A DNA stretch of 64,000 nucleotides from Mycobacterium kubicae (GCF_015689175.1 NZ_CP065047.1:2790001-2854000); one strand, 5' to 3'; positions 1-9,331 are shown, numbered from the stretch's first letter. Notes: a model not told the origin generated them from the sequence alone. Numbers and translations are program-made.

Positions 1-164
1 AAATCGGTGCGTTTGAGTGCCATCTCGATATCGGCCAGCCGGCTCAGCACCACTGCTTGCGGAGCACGGAACACCGGCGTCGTCTCGCGCAACGCTTTGT
101 ACATGGGCTGCGGCTCGGCCAGGCCCATGACGGCCTGATCGACGAACGCGTCGGCTTCTGTCAT
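1..164 (-). CDS. Cytochrome P450, N-terminal fragment (cut by window edge)
   Basis: Only the first 54 codons are inside the window, read from an ATG at 164. The peptide contains MYKALRETTPVFRAP followed by VVLSRLADIEMALKR. This is the usual P450 N-terminus, in which a proline-rich stretch and a 'Y..LRE..PV.R' segment precede the first beta-strand and a 'V.R..D...AL' segment. The heme-binding cysteine, I-helix and ExxR motifs would lie beyond the window, so family membership rests on this short stretch. It diverges from the amidohydrolase gene, with 115 bases between the two starts, so the gap may hold both promoters. Confidence 0.65.
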   Translation of the reverse strand, partial: MTEADAFVDQAVMGLAEPQPMYKALRETTPVFRAPQAVVLSRLADIEMALKRTD

Positions 165-279
165 GCAGTTAGCCTGGCACCGCGCTGTGCGCCGGGCAAT
201 GCCTTTCGTCGCCTTCTCTTGCAAAAATACGTAAGTTAGGGATGTTATGGACCTGCCCGTCTTTTGAGGAGGTCGCGCG

Positions 280-2040
280 ATGTTCGATCTGAAGATCGTC
301 GGGGGAACTGTAGTAGACGGCACCGGTGTGCCGGGTTATCTCGCCGACGTGGGAATCAAAGACGGCCGGATTGTCGACGTGAGGCGCCGGGCGGCCACGG
401 ACGACGGACTTCCGGGAGACGCCGCGGAGACCATTGACGCCCGTGGGCGCGTGGTTGCACCCGGATTCGTTGACATCCACACCCACTACGACGGCCAGGT
501 CAGCTGGGACAGCATGCTCGAACCGTCCAGCGGTCATGGGGTGACCACGGTGGTGACCGGGAACTGCGGTGTGGGGTTCGCGCCCGTGCGTCCCGGCCGC
601 GAGGACTGGCTCATCGAGCTCATGGAAGGTGTGGAGGACATTCCGGGCACTGCGCTCACCGAAGGTATCTCGTGGGGGTGGGAAAGCTACCCCGAATACC
701 TCGACGTGATAGAGCGCGGACGCTTCTCGGTTGACGTCGGAAGTCAGATCGCACATGGGCCGGTCCGCGCTTATGCCATGGGGGAGCGCGGCGCGCGCAA
801 TGAGCCCGCCACGCCGGATGACATTGCGGCGATGGCGCGACTGGTGCAAGAAGGTGTCGAAGCCGGCGCGCTGGGTTTCTCCACGTCGCGAACGTTGGGC
901 CACCGGGCGATGGACGGCGAGCCGGTACCCGGCACGTTCGCCGCCGAGGACGAGCTTTTCGGGCTGGGCCGTGCCATGGCCGCCGGCGGGCAGGCGGTAT
1001 TCGAGCTCGCCCCGGAAGGCGTTGGCGGAGAAGACATCCTGGCGCCTAAGCGAGAACTTGCCTGGATGGAGCGGCTGGCGGGCGAAATCGACCGCCCGGT
1101 GACCTTCGCGCTGATACAGATCGACGCGGCGCCGCAGCTCTGGCGTGAGCAACTCGAGATCTCCGCAGCCGCACACGCCGCCGGAAGCCGGTTGTATCCG
1201 CAAATCGCCGCCCGCCCGTTCGGGATGCTGATCGGTTTTCCCGGCCATCACGCATTCACCCACCGCCCCACCTACCGAAAGTTGCGGGCAGAACTGGGGC
1301 CAGAAGAACTGGCGGCCCGCCTCGCCGAACCTGCGGTGAGAGCAGCGATCCTTTCCGAGGAGGATCTACCACCTGATCCCTCCGTGCTGTTCGACACCAT
1401 GTTCGCGGCCGTCCAGCACTCGTTGGGCCGGCTCTATGCGATCGGTGATCCACCGGACTACGAACCGACGGCCGAGCGCACGGTCAAGGCAATCGCGCGC
1501 CAGCGCGGCGAAGATCCGTTGGCGACGCTGTATGACCTCATGCTCGAATCGGACGCGGCGGCGATGCTGCTGTTGCCCCTACTCAACTACAGCGACGGCA
1601 ACCACGACGCGATCCGGGAAATGCTGACCCACCCGGCGGGTGTGGTCGGTCTTTCCGACGGCGGGGCCCACTGCGGAATGATCTGCGATGCGTCGTATCC
1701 CACCTTCCTGCTCACACATTGGGCCCGCGATCGTCACCGCGGCGACAAGCTTCCGCTGGAGTATGTGGTGCGCAAGCAAAGCCATGACACCGCCGCGCTG
1801 TTCGGTCTCACCGACCGAGGCGTCATCGAGCCGGGAAAGAAAGCCGACATCAACGTGATCGACATGGACGCGCTGCGGCTGCACGCTCCCCGCATGGTGT
1901 ACGACCTGCCCGCCGGTGGACGCCGGCTCATGCAACAGGCGAGCGGCTATGCGGCCACGATCGTCAGTGGTGTGGTGACCCGCCGGGCCAGCGTCGACAC
2001 CGGCGAGCGTCCCGGCCGATTGGTGCGCGGCGCACGTTGA
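280..2040 (+). CDS. Amidohydrolase of the N-acyl-D-amino-acid deacylase family
   Basis: A 586-residue metal-dependent hydrolase. The N-terminus ([15 protein letters not shown]) forms the small beta-sandwich seen in urease-superfamily enzymes. A metal-binding HxH follows ([10 protein letters not shown], His67 and His69), then [16 protein letters not shown], which is characteristic of D-aminoacylase-like members. Near the C-terminus are [11 protein letters not shown], supplying the usual metal-site Asp, and [15 protein letters not shown], the closing strand of the sandwich. The family hydrolyses N-acyl-D-amino acids or related cyclic amides in the cytosol; the substrate here is unknown. The start is supported by a strong ribosome site (gaggaggt) 7 bases upstream. 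It resembles the D-amino-acid aminohydrolase annotated in M. tuberculosis (Rv2913c, from memory). Confidence 0.85.
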   Translation: MFDLKIVGGTVVDGTGVPGYLADVGIKDGRIVDVRRRAATDDGLPGDAAETIDARGRVVAPGFVDIHTHYDGQVSWDSMLEPSSGHGVTTVVTGNCGVGFAPVRPGREDWLIELMEGVEDIPGTALTEGISWGWESYPEYLDVIERGRFSVDVGSQIAHGPVRAYAMGERGARNEPATPDDIAAMARLVQEGVEAGALGFSTSRTLGHRAMDGEPVPGTFAAEDELFGLGRAMAAGGQAVFELAPEGVGGEDILAPKRELAWMERLAGEIDRPVTFALIQIDAAPQLWREQLEISAAAHAAGSRLYPQIAARPFGMLIGFPGHHAFTHRPTYRKLRAELGPEELAARLAEPAVRAAILSEEDLPPDPSVLFDTMFAAVQHSLGRLYAIGDPPDYEPTAERTVKAIARQRGEDPLATLYDLMLESDAAAMLLLPLLNYSDGNHDAIREMLTHPAGVVGLSDGGAHCGMICDASYPTFLLTHWARDRHRGDKLPLEYVVRKQSHDTAALFGLTDRGVIEPGKKADINVIDMDALRLHAPRMVYDLPAGGRRLMQQASGYAATIVSGVVTRRASVDTGERPGRLVRGAR

Positions 2041-2057
2041 GCGCTTGTCCCAGAACG

Positions 2058-2516
2058 CTATTGGACCGCGTTGCGGCGCCGGCGCAGCGCTGAGGAACCA
2101 GCGCGCAGCACGCCACGGAGTGCGTAGGCCGCGGTCACCACGCAGAGCAGGATCAGCAGGATGAACATCGGCAGCCAATTGGCGCGGCTGTGGCTGACAT
2201 CCCACCAGATGACCGTGAACAGCACGACGCACAACAGCAGCACGAAGTCGCGCCAATTGCCTTGGTAGGACATTGCCGCCCGGCGCATGGCACGGCTGCG
2301 GTCGGCGGTCTCCACCAAGTCGTCGATGCGAGCGTCAATGATTCGCTGCAACTCGGCTCGTCTTCCGGTGGCCTCCGGTGGGAGCCGGTCCAGCAGATCC
2401 ATGTCCTGTTTGAGGAGCCCCCGGTAGTCGGGACCTCGAAATTGCCCGGCGGCGATGGCCAGCAGTGCACCGCCGAAAACCGGCGCACTATTGAGCGCGA
2501 CTGTTCCCACACCCAC
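2058..2516 (-). CDS. Small membrane protein, unknown function
   Basis: A 152-residue protein. The GTG at 2516 is preferred because gagga sits 6 bases upstream; in-frame GTG codons at 2522 and 2510 are alternatives. Residues 1-90 are soluble, with a charged helical stretch (LLKQDMDLLDRLPPEAT and IIDARIDDLVETADRSRAM). Two hydrophobic segments follow (RDFVLLLCVVLFTVIWW and LPMFILLILLCVVTAAYAL), then a basic tail (LRRRRN). This suggests a cytosolic N-terminal domain anchored by a helical hairpin. I recognise no family. It is convergent with the amidohydrolase (17-base gap) and divergent from the TetR gene. Confidence 0.6.
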   Translation of the reverse strand: MGVGTVALNSAPVFGGALLAIAAGQFRGPDYRGLLKQDMDLLDRLPPEATGRRAELQRIIDARIDDLVETADRSRAMRRAAMSYQGNWRDFVLLLCVVLFTVIWWDVSHSRANWLPMFILLILLCVVTAAYALRGVLRAGSSALRRRRNAVQ

Positions 2517-2630
2517 GTCCACTCCTCGTTCGGCACAGACAACCTTCAGCCGTTGAGAATCGCTGAAGTTTCGCAGCCGATCAACCGTCGGCCCACGCAC
2601 AGGACGACCTCGACCGGCTAGCATCCTGCA

Positions 2631-3254
2631 ATGGCCGAAGCGGGCGGGCAGGGGCGGCGTGTCAACCGGCGCGGCCTTGCCACCCGCGAGAGCATGCTCG
2701 ACGCGGCGCTGCGCTCTCTGGCAACCGGGGATCCGGCGGCCGCGTCCGCCAACCGCATCGCCAAGGAAAGTGGTGCCACCTGGGGGGCGGTGAAGTACCA
2801 GTTCGGCGACATCGACGGGTTGTGGGCCGCCGTGTTGCGCCGGACCGCGCAGCGACGTGGCGAGTTGCCCTCGACCGCAGATTCGGGTGCTTCGCTGCAT
2901 GATCGAGTGGCCACAATCATCGACACCCTCTACGCGGGATTGACGTCCACTGACTCCCGAGCGATCGAGACGCTGCGCAGGGCGCTGCCGCACGACCGCG
3001 CCGAACTCGAGCGGCTCTATCCCCGTACCGCTGCCGAGCTGATGTCGTGGCAACGGGGATGGGCGCAGTCGTGTCAGAAGGCCTTCGCCGGCGTCGACGT
3101 CGACCCCAACCGGGTGCGCGAAGTGGCTGCCTTCATCCCTGGTGCGATGCGCGGCATCACATCGGAGAAGCAATTGGGCACCTACTCCGACCTCGACGAG
3201 GCACGCCGTGGGCTGACCAACGCCATCGTGTCCTACCTGAAGCACTCGCATTGA
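2631..3254 (+). CDS. TetR family transcriptional regulator
   Basis: A 207-residue regulator. The N-terminal helix-turn-helix spans about residues 12-60: RESMLDAALRSLATGDP is helix 1, ANRIAKESGATWGAVKYQF covers helices 2 and 3, and GDIDGLWAAVL is the usual helix-4 segment. 'WGAVKYQFGD' is a variant of the common 'TLYYHFGSKEGL' pattern. The C-terminal ligand-binding half is not recognisable by ligand. It lies just upstream of the Rieske oxygenase gene in the same orientation (58-base gap), so regulation of that gene pair is a reasonable inference. Confidence 0.85.
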   Translation: MAEAGGQGRRVNRRGLATRESMLDAALRSLATGDPAAASANRIAKESGATWGAVKYQFGDIDGLWAAVLRRTAQRRGELPSTADSGASLHDRVATIIDTLYAGLTSTDSRAIETLRRALPHDRAELERLYPRTAAELMSWQRGWAQSCQKAFAGVDVDPNRVREVAAFIPGAMRGITSEKQLGTYSDLDEARRGLTNAIVSYLKHSH

Positions 3255-3312
3255 CGGCAAGTTTCACAGATACCACTATGAAAGTCGGGTAGCGGCGGCT
3301 ATCGTTTTCCGA

Positions 3313-4317
3313 ATGGCAAAGCCACCCCTGTCGATGACGCCGACGGGTTGGTTTCAAGTTGCCTGGTCGGCCGAGGTCGGTGTCGGCGAAGTTCACCGGA
3401 TGACCTATTTCGGCCGCGAGATGGTCGCCTGGCGCGCCGCGTCTGGGCAGGTGACGGTGATGGACGCCTACTGTGAACACCTGGGAGCGCATCTGGGTTA
3501 TGGCGGTCACGTCGAGGGGAACCGCATCATCTGCCCGTTCCACGGTTGGGAGTGGAACTCCGAGGGCCGCAATGTGTGCATCCCGTATCAGGACCGCCCC
3601 AACCGAGGCCGACGCATCCGCACGTTCCCGGTGGTGGAACGCAACGAGTCGATCTACATCTGGCACGACGTCGAGGGACGCGAACCCTACTTCGACGTGC
3701 CCGACGTGTTCGCCAGCTTCGCTGACGGCAGCAGCGCCCAGGACTATTACCCGGCCTACCCATCGGGCACCCTGTACCGGAATCGCCTGGCGTTGCACCC
3801 GCAATACGTGCTCGAAAACGGTGTCGACTTCGCGCATTTCAAATTCGTGCACAAGACTCCGTTCGTCCCCCAGTTCACCCGGCAGCAGTTCGACGAACCG
3901 GTGTCTTACGTCGACTTCACCATCGTGTTCGATGCGGCGGAAGGGATGTCGGCCGACACGATGAACAGCGGCGTCGAGGCCATCAACGGCGGCCTCGGTG
4001 TTGCCGTGACGAAAAGCTGGGGCATGGTGGACAACCGAACCGTTTCGGCGATCACCCCCGTCGACGACGAGACCTCCGATGTGCGCTTCATGGTCTACGT
4101 CGGGCGGGTGCCAGGAGACCGGTCCGCGCAGCCGCCGCCCAAGGCGCGCGCTGTCGCCCAAGCAGTGATCGATCAGTTCCTCGCCGACGTCCACATTTGG
4201 TCACACCAGCGCTATTCCGATCCACCGGCACTGGCGACCGCCGAGAACGCCGGCTTCAAAGCATTGCGCACCTGGGCCAAGCAGTTCTATCCCCGGAAAG
4301 GACCGATACCGCAATGA
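3313..4317 (+). CDS. Rieske-type ring-hydroxylating oxygenase, KshA-like
   Basis: A 334-residue terminal oxygenase subunit. The Rieske [2Fe-2S] ligands are Cys54-x-His56 (YCEHLGAHLG) and Cys74-x2-His77 (CPFHGWEW). The mononuclear iron site follows the D-x2-H-x4-H pattern (VDFAHFKFVH: Asp172, His175, His180). The compact length and 'CEHLGAHLG' agree with the class that includes 3-ketosteroid 9-alpha-hydroxylase (KshA, about 380 residues), although this protein is shorter. It would need a separate ferredoxin reductase, and none lies nearby. Its stop overlaps the next start by 4 bases (ATGA), so the two genes are probably translated together. The steroid-like substrate is inferred from family resemblance only. 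Confidence 0.87.
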   Translation: MAKPPLSMTPTGWFQVAWSAEVGVGEVHRMTYFGREMVAWRAASGQVTVMDAYCEHLGAHLGYGGHVEGNRIICPFHGWEWNSEGRNVCIPYQDRPNRGRRIRTFPVVERNESIYIWHDVEGREPYFDVPDVFASFADGSSAQDYYPAYPSGTLYRNRLALHPQYVLENGVDFAHFKFVHKTPFVPQFTRQQFDEPVSYVDFTIVFDAAEGMSADTMNSGVEAINGGLGVAVTKSWGMVDNRTVSAITPVDDETSDVRFMVYVGRVPGDRSAQPPPKARAVAQAVIDQFLADVHIWSHQRYSDPPALATAENAGFKALRTWAKQFYPRKGPIPQ

Positions 4318-5408
4318 CTTCCAGGACTTCACAGCGGCCCATCCGCGTCTTCCAGGTCGCGACCGGCAATGTCGGAACCGAGATGATCAAACGGCTGGCC
4401 CACCATCCTGATCTGGAATTGGTCGGATTGCATTGCTACACACCGGAAAAGGTAGGGCGGGATGCCGGTGAACTGGCCGGGTTGGCGCCCAATGGCGTGC
4501 TAGCCACCGGTTCGGTCGACGACATCATCGCTGCCGAACCCGACGTGCTCACCTTCCACGGCGTATTTCCCGACGAAGACCTCTATGTCAAAGTGCTGGA
4601 AGCCGGCATCAACATCGTCACGACCGCCGACTGGATCACCGGGCACCACCGCAACGCCAACCATCCGCACCCTTCGGGCAAACCGACCACCGTCGTATTG
4701 CAGGAAGCCTGCGAACGCGGCGGGTCCACGTTCTACGGAACCGGTATGAATCCCGGCCTGTGCCAAATTCTGGGTGTGGTGCACACCTGCGACGTGGCCG
4801 ACATCGAGAACGTGACGGTCATCGAGTCCGTCGACGTGTCCTGCCATCACTCGGCGCCGACCTGGGAGATGTGTGGCTACGGTCGCCCGATCGACGACCC
4901 CGACATACCGGGCATGCTCGAGAAGGGCACCCGGGTATTCGCCGACAGCGTGTACCTGATGGCCGATTGCTTCGACCTTGAACTCGACGACGTCACCTAC
5001 TCCTACGAGTTGGGGGCGTGCACCAAAGACATCGATCTGGGCTGGTACCAATTGGCCAAGGGATCGCTGGGCGCCAGTTACATCAAGTATCAAGGCATTA
5101 TCGACGGCGTGCCCAAGGTCGAGTCGCACGTCGAGTGGCAGATGACACCGCATACCGATCCGCACTGGGATGTCAAAGGGTGCTACATCACGCGTATTCA
5201 GGGCGATCCGACGATATACAGCAAGCACATGATCATCCCGCACCGAAAAGCCGACCTGTCGAACCCGAATGCATTTGCGTCGCTGGGGATGACCGTCACC
5301 GGGATGCCTGCACTCAACGCCATCCGATCGGTCGTCGCAGCACCGCCGGGTTTGTTGACCAGCGCCGACGTACCACTGCGTGGATTCGCCGGGCGCTTCA
5401 AGCAATAG
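4314..5408 (+). CDS. DapB-like NAD(P)-dependent amine dehydrogenase family protein
   Basis: A 364-residue protein with an N-terminal Rossmann fold (IRVFQVATGNVGTEMIKRL). The 'TGNVG' turn replaces the classical GxGxxG, as in dihydrodipicolinate-reductase-like and 2,4-diaminopentanoate-dehydrogenase-like proteins. ADVLTFHG, AGINIVTTADWITGHH and GTGMNPGL are typical of this group. The start is the ATG at 4314, which overlaps the oxygenase stop; an in-frame upstream extension to 4197 would lie inside the oxygenase gene and is not supported. Many mycobacteria carry paralogues annotated as dihydrodipicolinate reductase although they are not DapB. Here it is coupled to a Rieske oxygenase, suggesting a role in degrading an oxidised ring product. 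Confidence 0.8.
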   Translation: MTSRTSQRPIRVFQVATGNVGTEMIKRLAHHPDLELVGLHCYTPEKVGRDAGELAGLAPNGVLATGSVDDIIAAEPDVLTFHGVFPDEDLYVKVLEAGINIVTTADWITGHHRNANHPHPSGKPTTVVLQEACERGGSTFYGTGMNPGLCQILGVVHTCDVADIENVTVIESVDVSCHHSAPTWEMCGYGRPIDDPDIPGMLEKGTRVFADSVYLMADCFDLELDDVTYSYELGACTKDIDLGWYQLAKGSLGASYIKYQGIIDGVPKVESHVEWQMTPHTDPHWDVKGCYITRIQGDPTIYSKHMIIPHRKADLSNPNAFASLGMTVTGMPALNAIRSVVAAPPGLLTSADVPLRGFAGRFKQ

Positions 5409-5433
5409 CCGGAAAGCGCAGCGGGACAGCGCG

Positions 5434-6012
5434 TTACGCCACCGATGCACCCAGAATGAGGTTGACCGCGTCGTCGAGTTGCCCCGCGATCTCCTGGTAG
5501 GTCAGGTACCGCGCCATCATCAAAGCGCCGAAAAGGGTCATCTGCAGCGTTGACTTCACCGCCCGCGGCCAGCCCGGCCCGAGTGCCGCCCCGATACGGC
5601 GCGACACTTCCTCGCCGATCTGCTCCCGCAGCGGTGTGACGGCCGGATCGTCTGCCATCAGCGCCGCGGCGCAGGCCGCCGTCAGCTCCGGCTCGTCGGC
5701 CACCACCAAAGCCATGTCACGCAAGGTGGCGCTGACTCGGGTCTTGGTGGTGTCGTTAGTGTCGGTATGCAGTGGGCGGTCGCGCAGCAGGTCCAAGTAC
5801 ACGGCGGCCACCAACGCGCTCTTGGACGGGAAGTAGGTGTAGGCGCTTGCCGGTGACACACCGGCGCGGGACGCCACCGCACGCACGGTCAGGTTGGCGT
5901 ACGACGATTCGCGCAATTCCCGCAGGCCCGCGTCGAGAACCTTCCGGATGGTCTGACCGGGCCGGCGATCCGACCGGCGTGCCGACTCCGTGCCGTCCGC
6001 TTCGCTAGACAC
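5434..6012 (-). CDS. TetR family transcriptional regulator
   Basis: A 192-residue regulator starting at a GTG (6012). A longer ATG-started reading frame exists upstream, but its extra 31 residues are low-complexity and precede the conserved domain. The HTH is clear: GQTIRKVLDAGLRELRESSYANLTVRAVASRAGVSPASAYTYF, in which GVSPASAYTYFPSKSAL is a textbook recognition-helix segment. The C-terminal half (PAVTPLREQIGEEVSRRIGA, LQMTLFGALMMAR) resembles mycobacterial TetR proteins of the AcrR type. It is convergent with the DapB-like gene (25-base gap) and divergent from the methyltransferase. Confidence 0.85.
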   Translation of the reverse strand: MSSEADGTESARRSDRRPGQTIRKVLDAGLRELRESSYANLTVRAVASRAGVSPASAYTYFPSKSALVAAVYLDLLRDRPLHTDTNDTTKTRVSATLRDMALVVADEPELTAACAAALMADDPAVTPLREQIGEEVSRRIGAALGPGWPRAVKSTLQMTLFGALMMARYLTYQEIAGQLDDAVNLILGASVA

Positions 6013-6091
6013 CCGTCCAGTGTAAGGGTCCGGCCGATCCCGGCGGGCGGGGCCGTTCGGGGATGTCGGGTGGTGCCGTCCCCAGAATTGC

Positions 6092-6103
6092 GGACAGCTG
6101 TCC
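6092..6103. promoter_or_regulatory. Perfect 12-bp palindrome, possible operator
   Basis: ggacagctgtcc is a perfect inverted repeat in the 119-base gap between the divergent TetR gene (start 6012) and the methyltransferase (start 6132). Self-binding TetR regulators often use palindromes in such gaps. That is the only argument, so the assignment is tentative. Confidence 0.3.
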
Positions 6104-6131
6104 AAAAGCTGATGGCCTTAGGGTAGCGGCT

Positions 6132-6686
6132 ATGACGCAAGAAGACCGTCGGCGTTGGGACCAGCGCTATGCCCGCTCGGGGCCACCGGCGGGTGCGGTT
6201 GAGCCGCCAGCCTTCTTGGCCGCCCATGCCGACCGGGTGCCCACTGCGGGGCAGGCTCTTGACCTGGCCTGCGGTCAGGGCCACGCGTCGGTGTGGCTGG
6301 CCCGCCGCGGCCTCAACGTCGTCGGACTGGACGTTTCCGCCGTGGCCATCGATCAGGCGCGAAAACTGGCCCGTGACAATGCAGTTGATGATCGCTGCCG
6401 CTTCTGCGTCGTAGACCTGGACGACGGTCTGCCGCCCGGGTCACCGGCGGCGATGATCGTGTGCAATTTGTTCCGGGATCGACGCCTCGATCGCGCAGTC
6501 ATCGGCCGCCTGGCACCCGGTGGGGTACTGGCCATCGCGGCACTGAGCCAAGTGGGTGGGCGCCCCGGACCGTTTCGGGCCGTACCCGGCGAATTACCCG
6601 CCGCCTTCGCCGAACTCGAAATTCTCGCGACCCACGAAGCAGACGGTCGGGCGTGGCTGCTGGCGCGTGCGCCTGGCCTCAGTTAG
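6132..6686 (+). CDS. SAM-dependent class I methyltransferase (small, TehB-like)
   Basis: A 184-residue methyltransferase. Motif I is ALDLACGQGHASVWLARRG (about residues 42-60), followed by VVGLDVSAVAIDQARKLA, which holds the acidic residue that binds the SAM ribose. RCRFCVVDLDDGLPPG is the motif III region and LAPGGVLAIAALS the usual post-motif strand. The N-terminus (RRRWDQRYA) is typical of small TehB-like or thiopurine-type enzymes that methylate small molecules. The substrate cannot be read from the sequence. The ATG at 6132 fits this family start; an in-frame upstream ATG at 6063 adds residues without family character. Its 3' end overlaps the convergent helicase gene by 8 bases. Confidence 0.8.
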   Translation: MTQEDRRRWDQRYARSGPPAGAVEPPAFLAAHADRVPTAGQALDLACGQGHASVWLARRGLNVVGLDVSAVAIDQARKLARDNAVDDRCRFCVVDLDDGLPPGSPAAMIVCNLFRDRRLDRAVIGRLAPGGVLAIAALSQVGGRPGPFRAVPGELPAAFAELEILATHEADGRAWLLARAPGLS

Positions 6687-8055
6687 CCCGCGGTTCGCGT
6701 TGATCGACGGCGTTGGGTGGTCCGTGGCGAACCGGTCGTGCGGCGCTCGACCGTTTCACCGTGCCCGTACCCGCGATCGGCGTTGGCAGTCGATCGCGGC
6801 TGCCGCCGCGATTCCGGCGGCCGCCGGCCGACGACGGGCGCACCTGCCGAGCCGGTGCGGGTGGGGGTGTCGGTGCGGGCGCCCGGTATGGCGCGACCTC
6901 ACCCACGAGTTCTTGCACGGCGGCCGAGTCGGCAGCCACCCGCTGAGGGGTCACCCGAATACCGGCAGTGCGCATCAGAGCTTGAGCCTGCGCGCGCTGC
7001 TCGGGGAGCACCACAGTGACGACGTCTCCAGCGTTTCCGGCTCGAGCCGTGCGGCCAGAGCGATGGAGATAGGACTTGTGCTCCATCGGCGGATCGATGT
7101 GCACCACCAGTTCGACGTCGTCGACGTGCACGCCGCGCGCGGCGATATCGGTCGCCACCAATACCCGTGCCTCGCCCGTGGCGAATCTCGCCAGGTTGCG
7201 ATCCCGGGCGGGCTGAGACAGATTGCCGTGCAGGTCAACTGACGGCACCCCCGCATCGGTGAGCTGCTTGGCAAGCTTGCGTGCTTGATGTTTGGTGCGC
7301 AGGAACAGAATTCGGCGACCGGTGCCCGAGGCCAGCCGGTGCACCAGCTCCTTTTTGGCTTCCGCACTGGCGACATGGAAGACATGGTGCGTCATCTCCG
7401 AGACGGGCGAATTGGCCTCGTCGACGGAATGCAGTACTTCGTTGCGCATGAATCGCTTGACGAGTTTGTCCACGCCGTTGTCCAGCGTGGCGGAGAACAG
7501 CAGCCGCTGTCCGCTCGCCGGTGTTGCGGCAAGGATGCGCGTGACGCCGGGCAGAAAGCCGAGATCGGCCATGTGATCGGCTTCGTCGAGCACGGTGACC
7601 TCGACCGCGTCGAGACTGATCAGCCGCTGCTGCATGAGATCTTCCAGGCGCCCGGGGCAGGCGACCACGATGTCGACGCCGGACTTGAGGGCCGAAACCT
7701 GGCGGGCTTGCGACACGCCACCGAAGATGGTGGTCACGCGCATATCGTGGGCGGCGGCCAACGGCTCCAAGGTCGCCGTGATCTGAGTTGCCAATTCGCG
7801 GGTGGGAGCCAGCACCAGGCCCGACGGGCGCGACAAAACACGCGTGCGCCCAGACAGTCCATTTATCAACGGGATTGCAAAGGCCAGCGTCTTGCCGCTG
7901 CCGGTTTTCCCGCGGCCAAGGACATCACGACCGGCGAGGGCGTCGGGGAGGGTCGCGACCTGAATCGGAAACGGATGTGTGATGCCGCGCTCAGTCAGCG
8001 ATGCAACGATCGGCGCGGAGACGCCGAGGTCGGCGAAGGTTGTGGGGGTATTCAT
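6679..8055 (-). CDS. DEAD-box ATP-dependent RNA helicase, RhlE-like
   Basis: A 458-residue RNA helicase. Visible motifs in order are the Q motif (FADLGVSAPIVASL...FPIQ), Walker A (GRGKTGSGKTLAFAIP), PTRELA, Walker B VLDEADHMADLGF (the DEAD box), LLFSATLD (the SAT motif), then in the second RecA lobe GRRILFLRTKHQARKLAKQL, VLVATDIAARGVHVDDV and HRSGRTARAG. The C-terminal tail is basic and rich in R, G and P (SAGGRRNRGGSRDRLP), as in helicases that bind RNA loosely. Such enzymes remodel RNA in cold or during ribosome and RNA turnover. The start is the ATG at 8055, where the Q-motif region begins; longer in-frame starts add only unconserved residues. Confidence 0.9.
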   Translation of the reverse strand: MNTPTTFADLGVSAPIVASLTERGITHPFPIQVATLPDALAGRDVLGRGKTGSGKTLAFAIPLINGLSGRTRVLSRPSGLVLAPTRELATQITATLEPLAAAHDMRVTTIFGGVSQARQVSALKSGVDIVVACPGRLEDLMQQRLISLDAVEVTVLDEADHMADLGFLPGVTRILAATPASGQRLLFSATLDNGVDKLVKRFMRNEVLHSVDEANSPVSEMTHHVFHVASAEAKKELVHRLASGTGRRILFLRTKHQARKLAKQLTDAGVPSVDLHGNLSQPARDRNLARFATGEARVLVATDIAARGVHVDDVELVVHIDPPMEHKSYLHRSGRTARAGNAGDVVTVVLPEQRAQAQALMRTAGIRVTPQRVAADSAAVQELVGEVAPYRAPAPTPPPAPARQVRPSSAGGRRNRGGSRDRLPTPIAGTGTVKRSSAARPVRHGPPNAVDQREPRAN

Positions 8056-8463
8056 TTGGTGCCTTTCAGGCATGGGTGCCCGGTCCGCGGCGGAACGGCC
8101 CGCGGCCTGGGTACGAACTGGCGAGATTGCCGGAGGGCAAAATCGATCGCCGCAAGACATGCTTGTGCAGGTTGCACGTGTCATCTGAGCTGGGTGCTCG
8201 CCTGCCGAATGCGGGCGGGCAACACTGGATAACCAAGCGTTCCACGACGGTTGCTGGCATCACCTACCGGTAGCCAACATTGCTGTCAGCCTACCGCACT
8301 TGTTCGGCGAACGATCAATCGGCGGCGTCAGGAGCAGATGACGCGCCGGCACCGGCACCATCGGGTGCCGGAATTTCGTGTCACGGCAAGCGATACCGCC
8401 AGCCGGCAAAGCACCTGAGACAAGTAGGGCTTCGTTACGCCTGCGTCCGGTAATGTAACGCGA
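8056..8463. other. Gene-free divergent intergenic region with a short hairpin
   Basis: 408 bases between the divergent helicase and crotonase genes; no convincing protein was found in any frame. It must hold the 5' leader of the helicase and the promoter of the crotonase. At 8352-8371 there is a perfect 8-bp stem (ccggcacc / ggtgccgg) with the loop atcg, about 90 bases before the crotonase start. It has no U-tract, so a terminator role is doubtful. Confidence 0.5.
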
Positions 8464-9312
8464 ATGGAGCGGCGTGTGCTCGAAGCGATCATCTACGAAC
8501 GCGAACCGCCGATTGCGCGGATCATCTTGAATCGCGTCGACAAAGCCAATACCAAAGACGCGGTTCTGGTCACCGAAGTCGATAACTGCCTGCACGAGGC
8601 GGACCGCGACAAGGACATCAAGGTCGTCATCCTCAAGGCCAATGGCAAGGGTTTCTGCGGTGGACACGTTGCTCGCTGGGGACCGGACGAAAACCCCTAC
8701 CCGGACTTCGGCAGCACCTTCGAGGACCTGTACAAAGGCACCGCCGACTTGTTCTTGTGGCCGACGTTGTACCTGTGGGAATTTCCGAAGCCGACGATCT
8801 CCCAAATCCACGGTTACTGCATGGGCGGCGGAATCTATCTGGGCCTGTTGACCGACTTCTGCGTGGCATCCGACGACGCGTATTTCCAGATGCCGCTTGC
8901 CCAAAGCCTCGGCGAACCTGGTGGGCACACCATGATCGAGCCGTGGCTGTTGATGAATTGGCACCGCACCATGGACTGGTTGTTGTTGGCGCCGACGTTG
9001 TCGGCGCAACAAGCCCTGGAATGGGGCCTGCTCAATCGGGTGGTGCCGCGAGAAGACCTCGAGGACACCGTGGAGGAGATGGCGAGCAAGATCGCGCAGA
9101 TCCCGCTGACCACACTGATGGCGGTGAAGAACAACGTCAAGCGTGCCTGGGAGCTGATGGGCATGCGGGTGCACCTGCAGGTCAGCCACATCCTGACGAA
9201 CATGGTCGGCGCGGCTTCCGACGTGCAGGCGCGCCGGGCGGAGCTCATGCAATCGGGAATGAAACCGCGTGATTTCATCGGCCGCGACGAATCCGACGCG
9301 CCGCCAACGTGA
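8464..9312 (+). CDS. Enoyl-CoA hydratase/isomerase (crotonase) family protein
   Basis: A 282-residue crotonase. Evidence: IIYEREPPIARIILNRVDKAN, KVVILKANGKGFCGGH (first oxyanion-hole strand), KPTISQIHGYCMGGGIYLG (second oxyanion-hole glycine) and ALEWGLLNRVVPREDL. By eye, the positions of the two classical hydratase glutamates are not Glu: FQMPLAQS stands where 'PE' is usual, and Asp lies near the second. It is a paralogue of the crotonase at 14049-14924, sharing KANGKGFC.GH and KRAWELMGMRVH. It sits at the far end of the catabolic island, convergent with the KstD-like gene, and probably acts on a CoA ester made by FadD. Confidence 0.85.
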   Translation: MERRVLEAIIYEREPPIARIILNRVDKANTKDAVLVTEVDNCLHEADRDKDIKVVILKANGKGFCGGHVARWGPDENPYPDFGSTFEDLYKGTADLFLWPTLYLWEFPKPTISQIHGYCMGGGIYLGLLTDFCVASDDAYFQMPLAQSLGEPGGHTMIEPWLLMNWHRTMDWLLLAPTLSAQQALEWGLLNRVVPREDLEDTVEEMASKIAQIPLTTLMAVKNNVKRAWELMGMRVHLQVSHILTNMVGAASDVQARRAELMQSGMKPRDFIGRDESDAPPT

Positions 9313-9331
9313 CGCTGGCCTCACGTTGGCC

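Noticed and set aside
169..1263. Long minus-strand open frame opposite the amidohydrolase gene
   Set aside because: It is the antisense shadow of a strongly conserved gene; its product has no domain and high Arg/His content typical of GC-rich shadows.
2190..2621. Plus-strand 143-codon frame opposite the small membrane protein
   Set aside because: The opposite strand encodes two clear membrane helices with a good ribosome site, while this frame shows no recognisable character.
3262..3283. TTTCA-N12-TGAAA inverted repeat before the KshA-like gene
   Set aside because: Arms of five bases separated by twelve are easily expected by chance; not enough to call a TetR operator.
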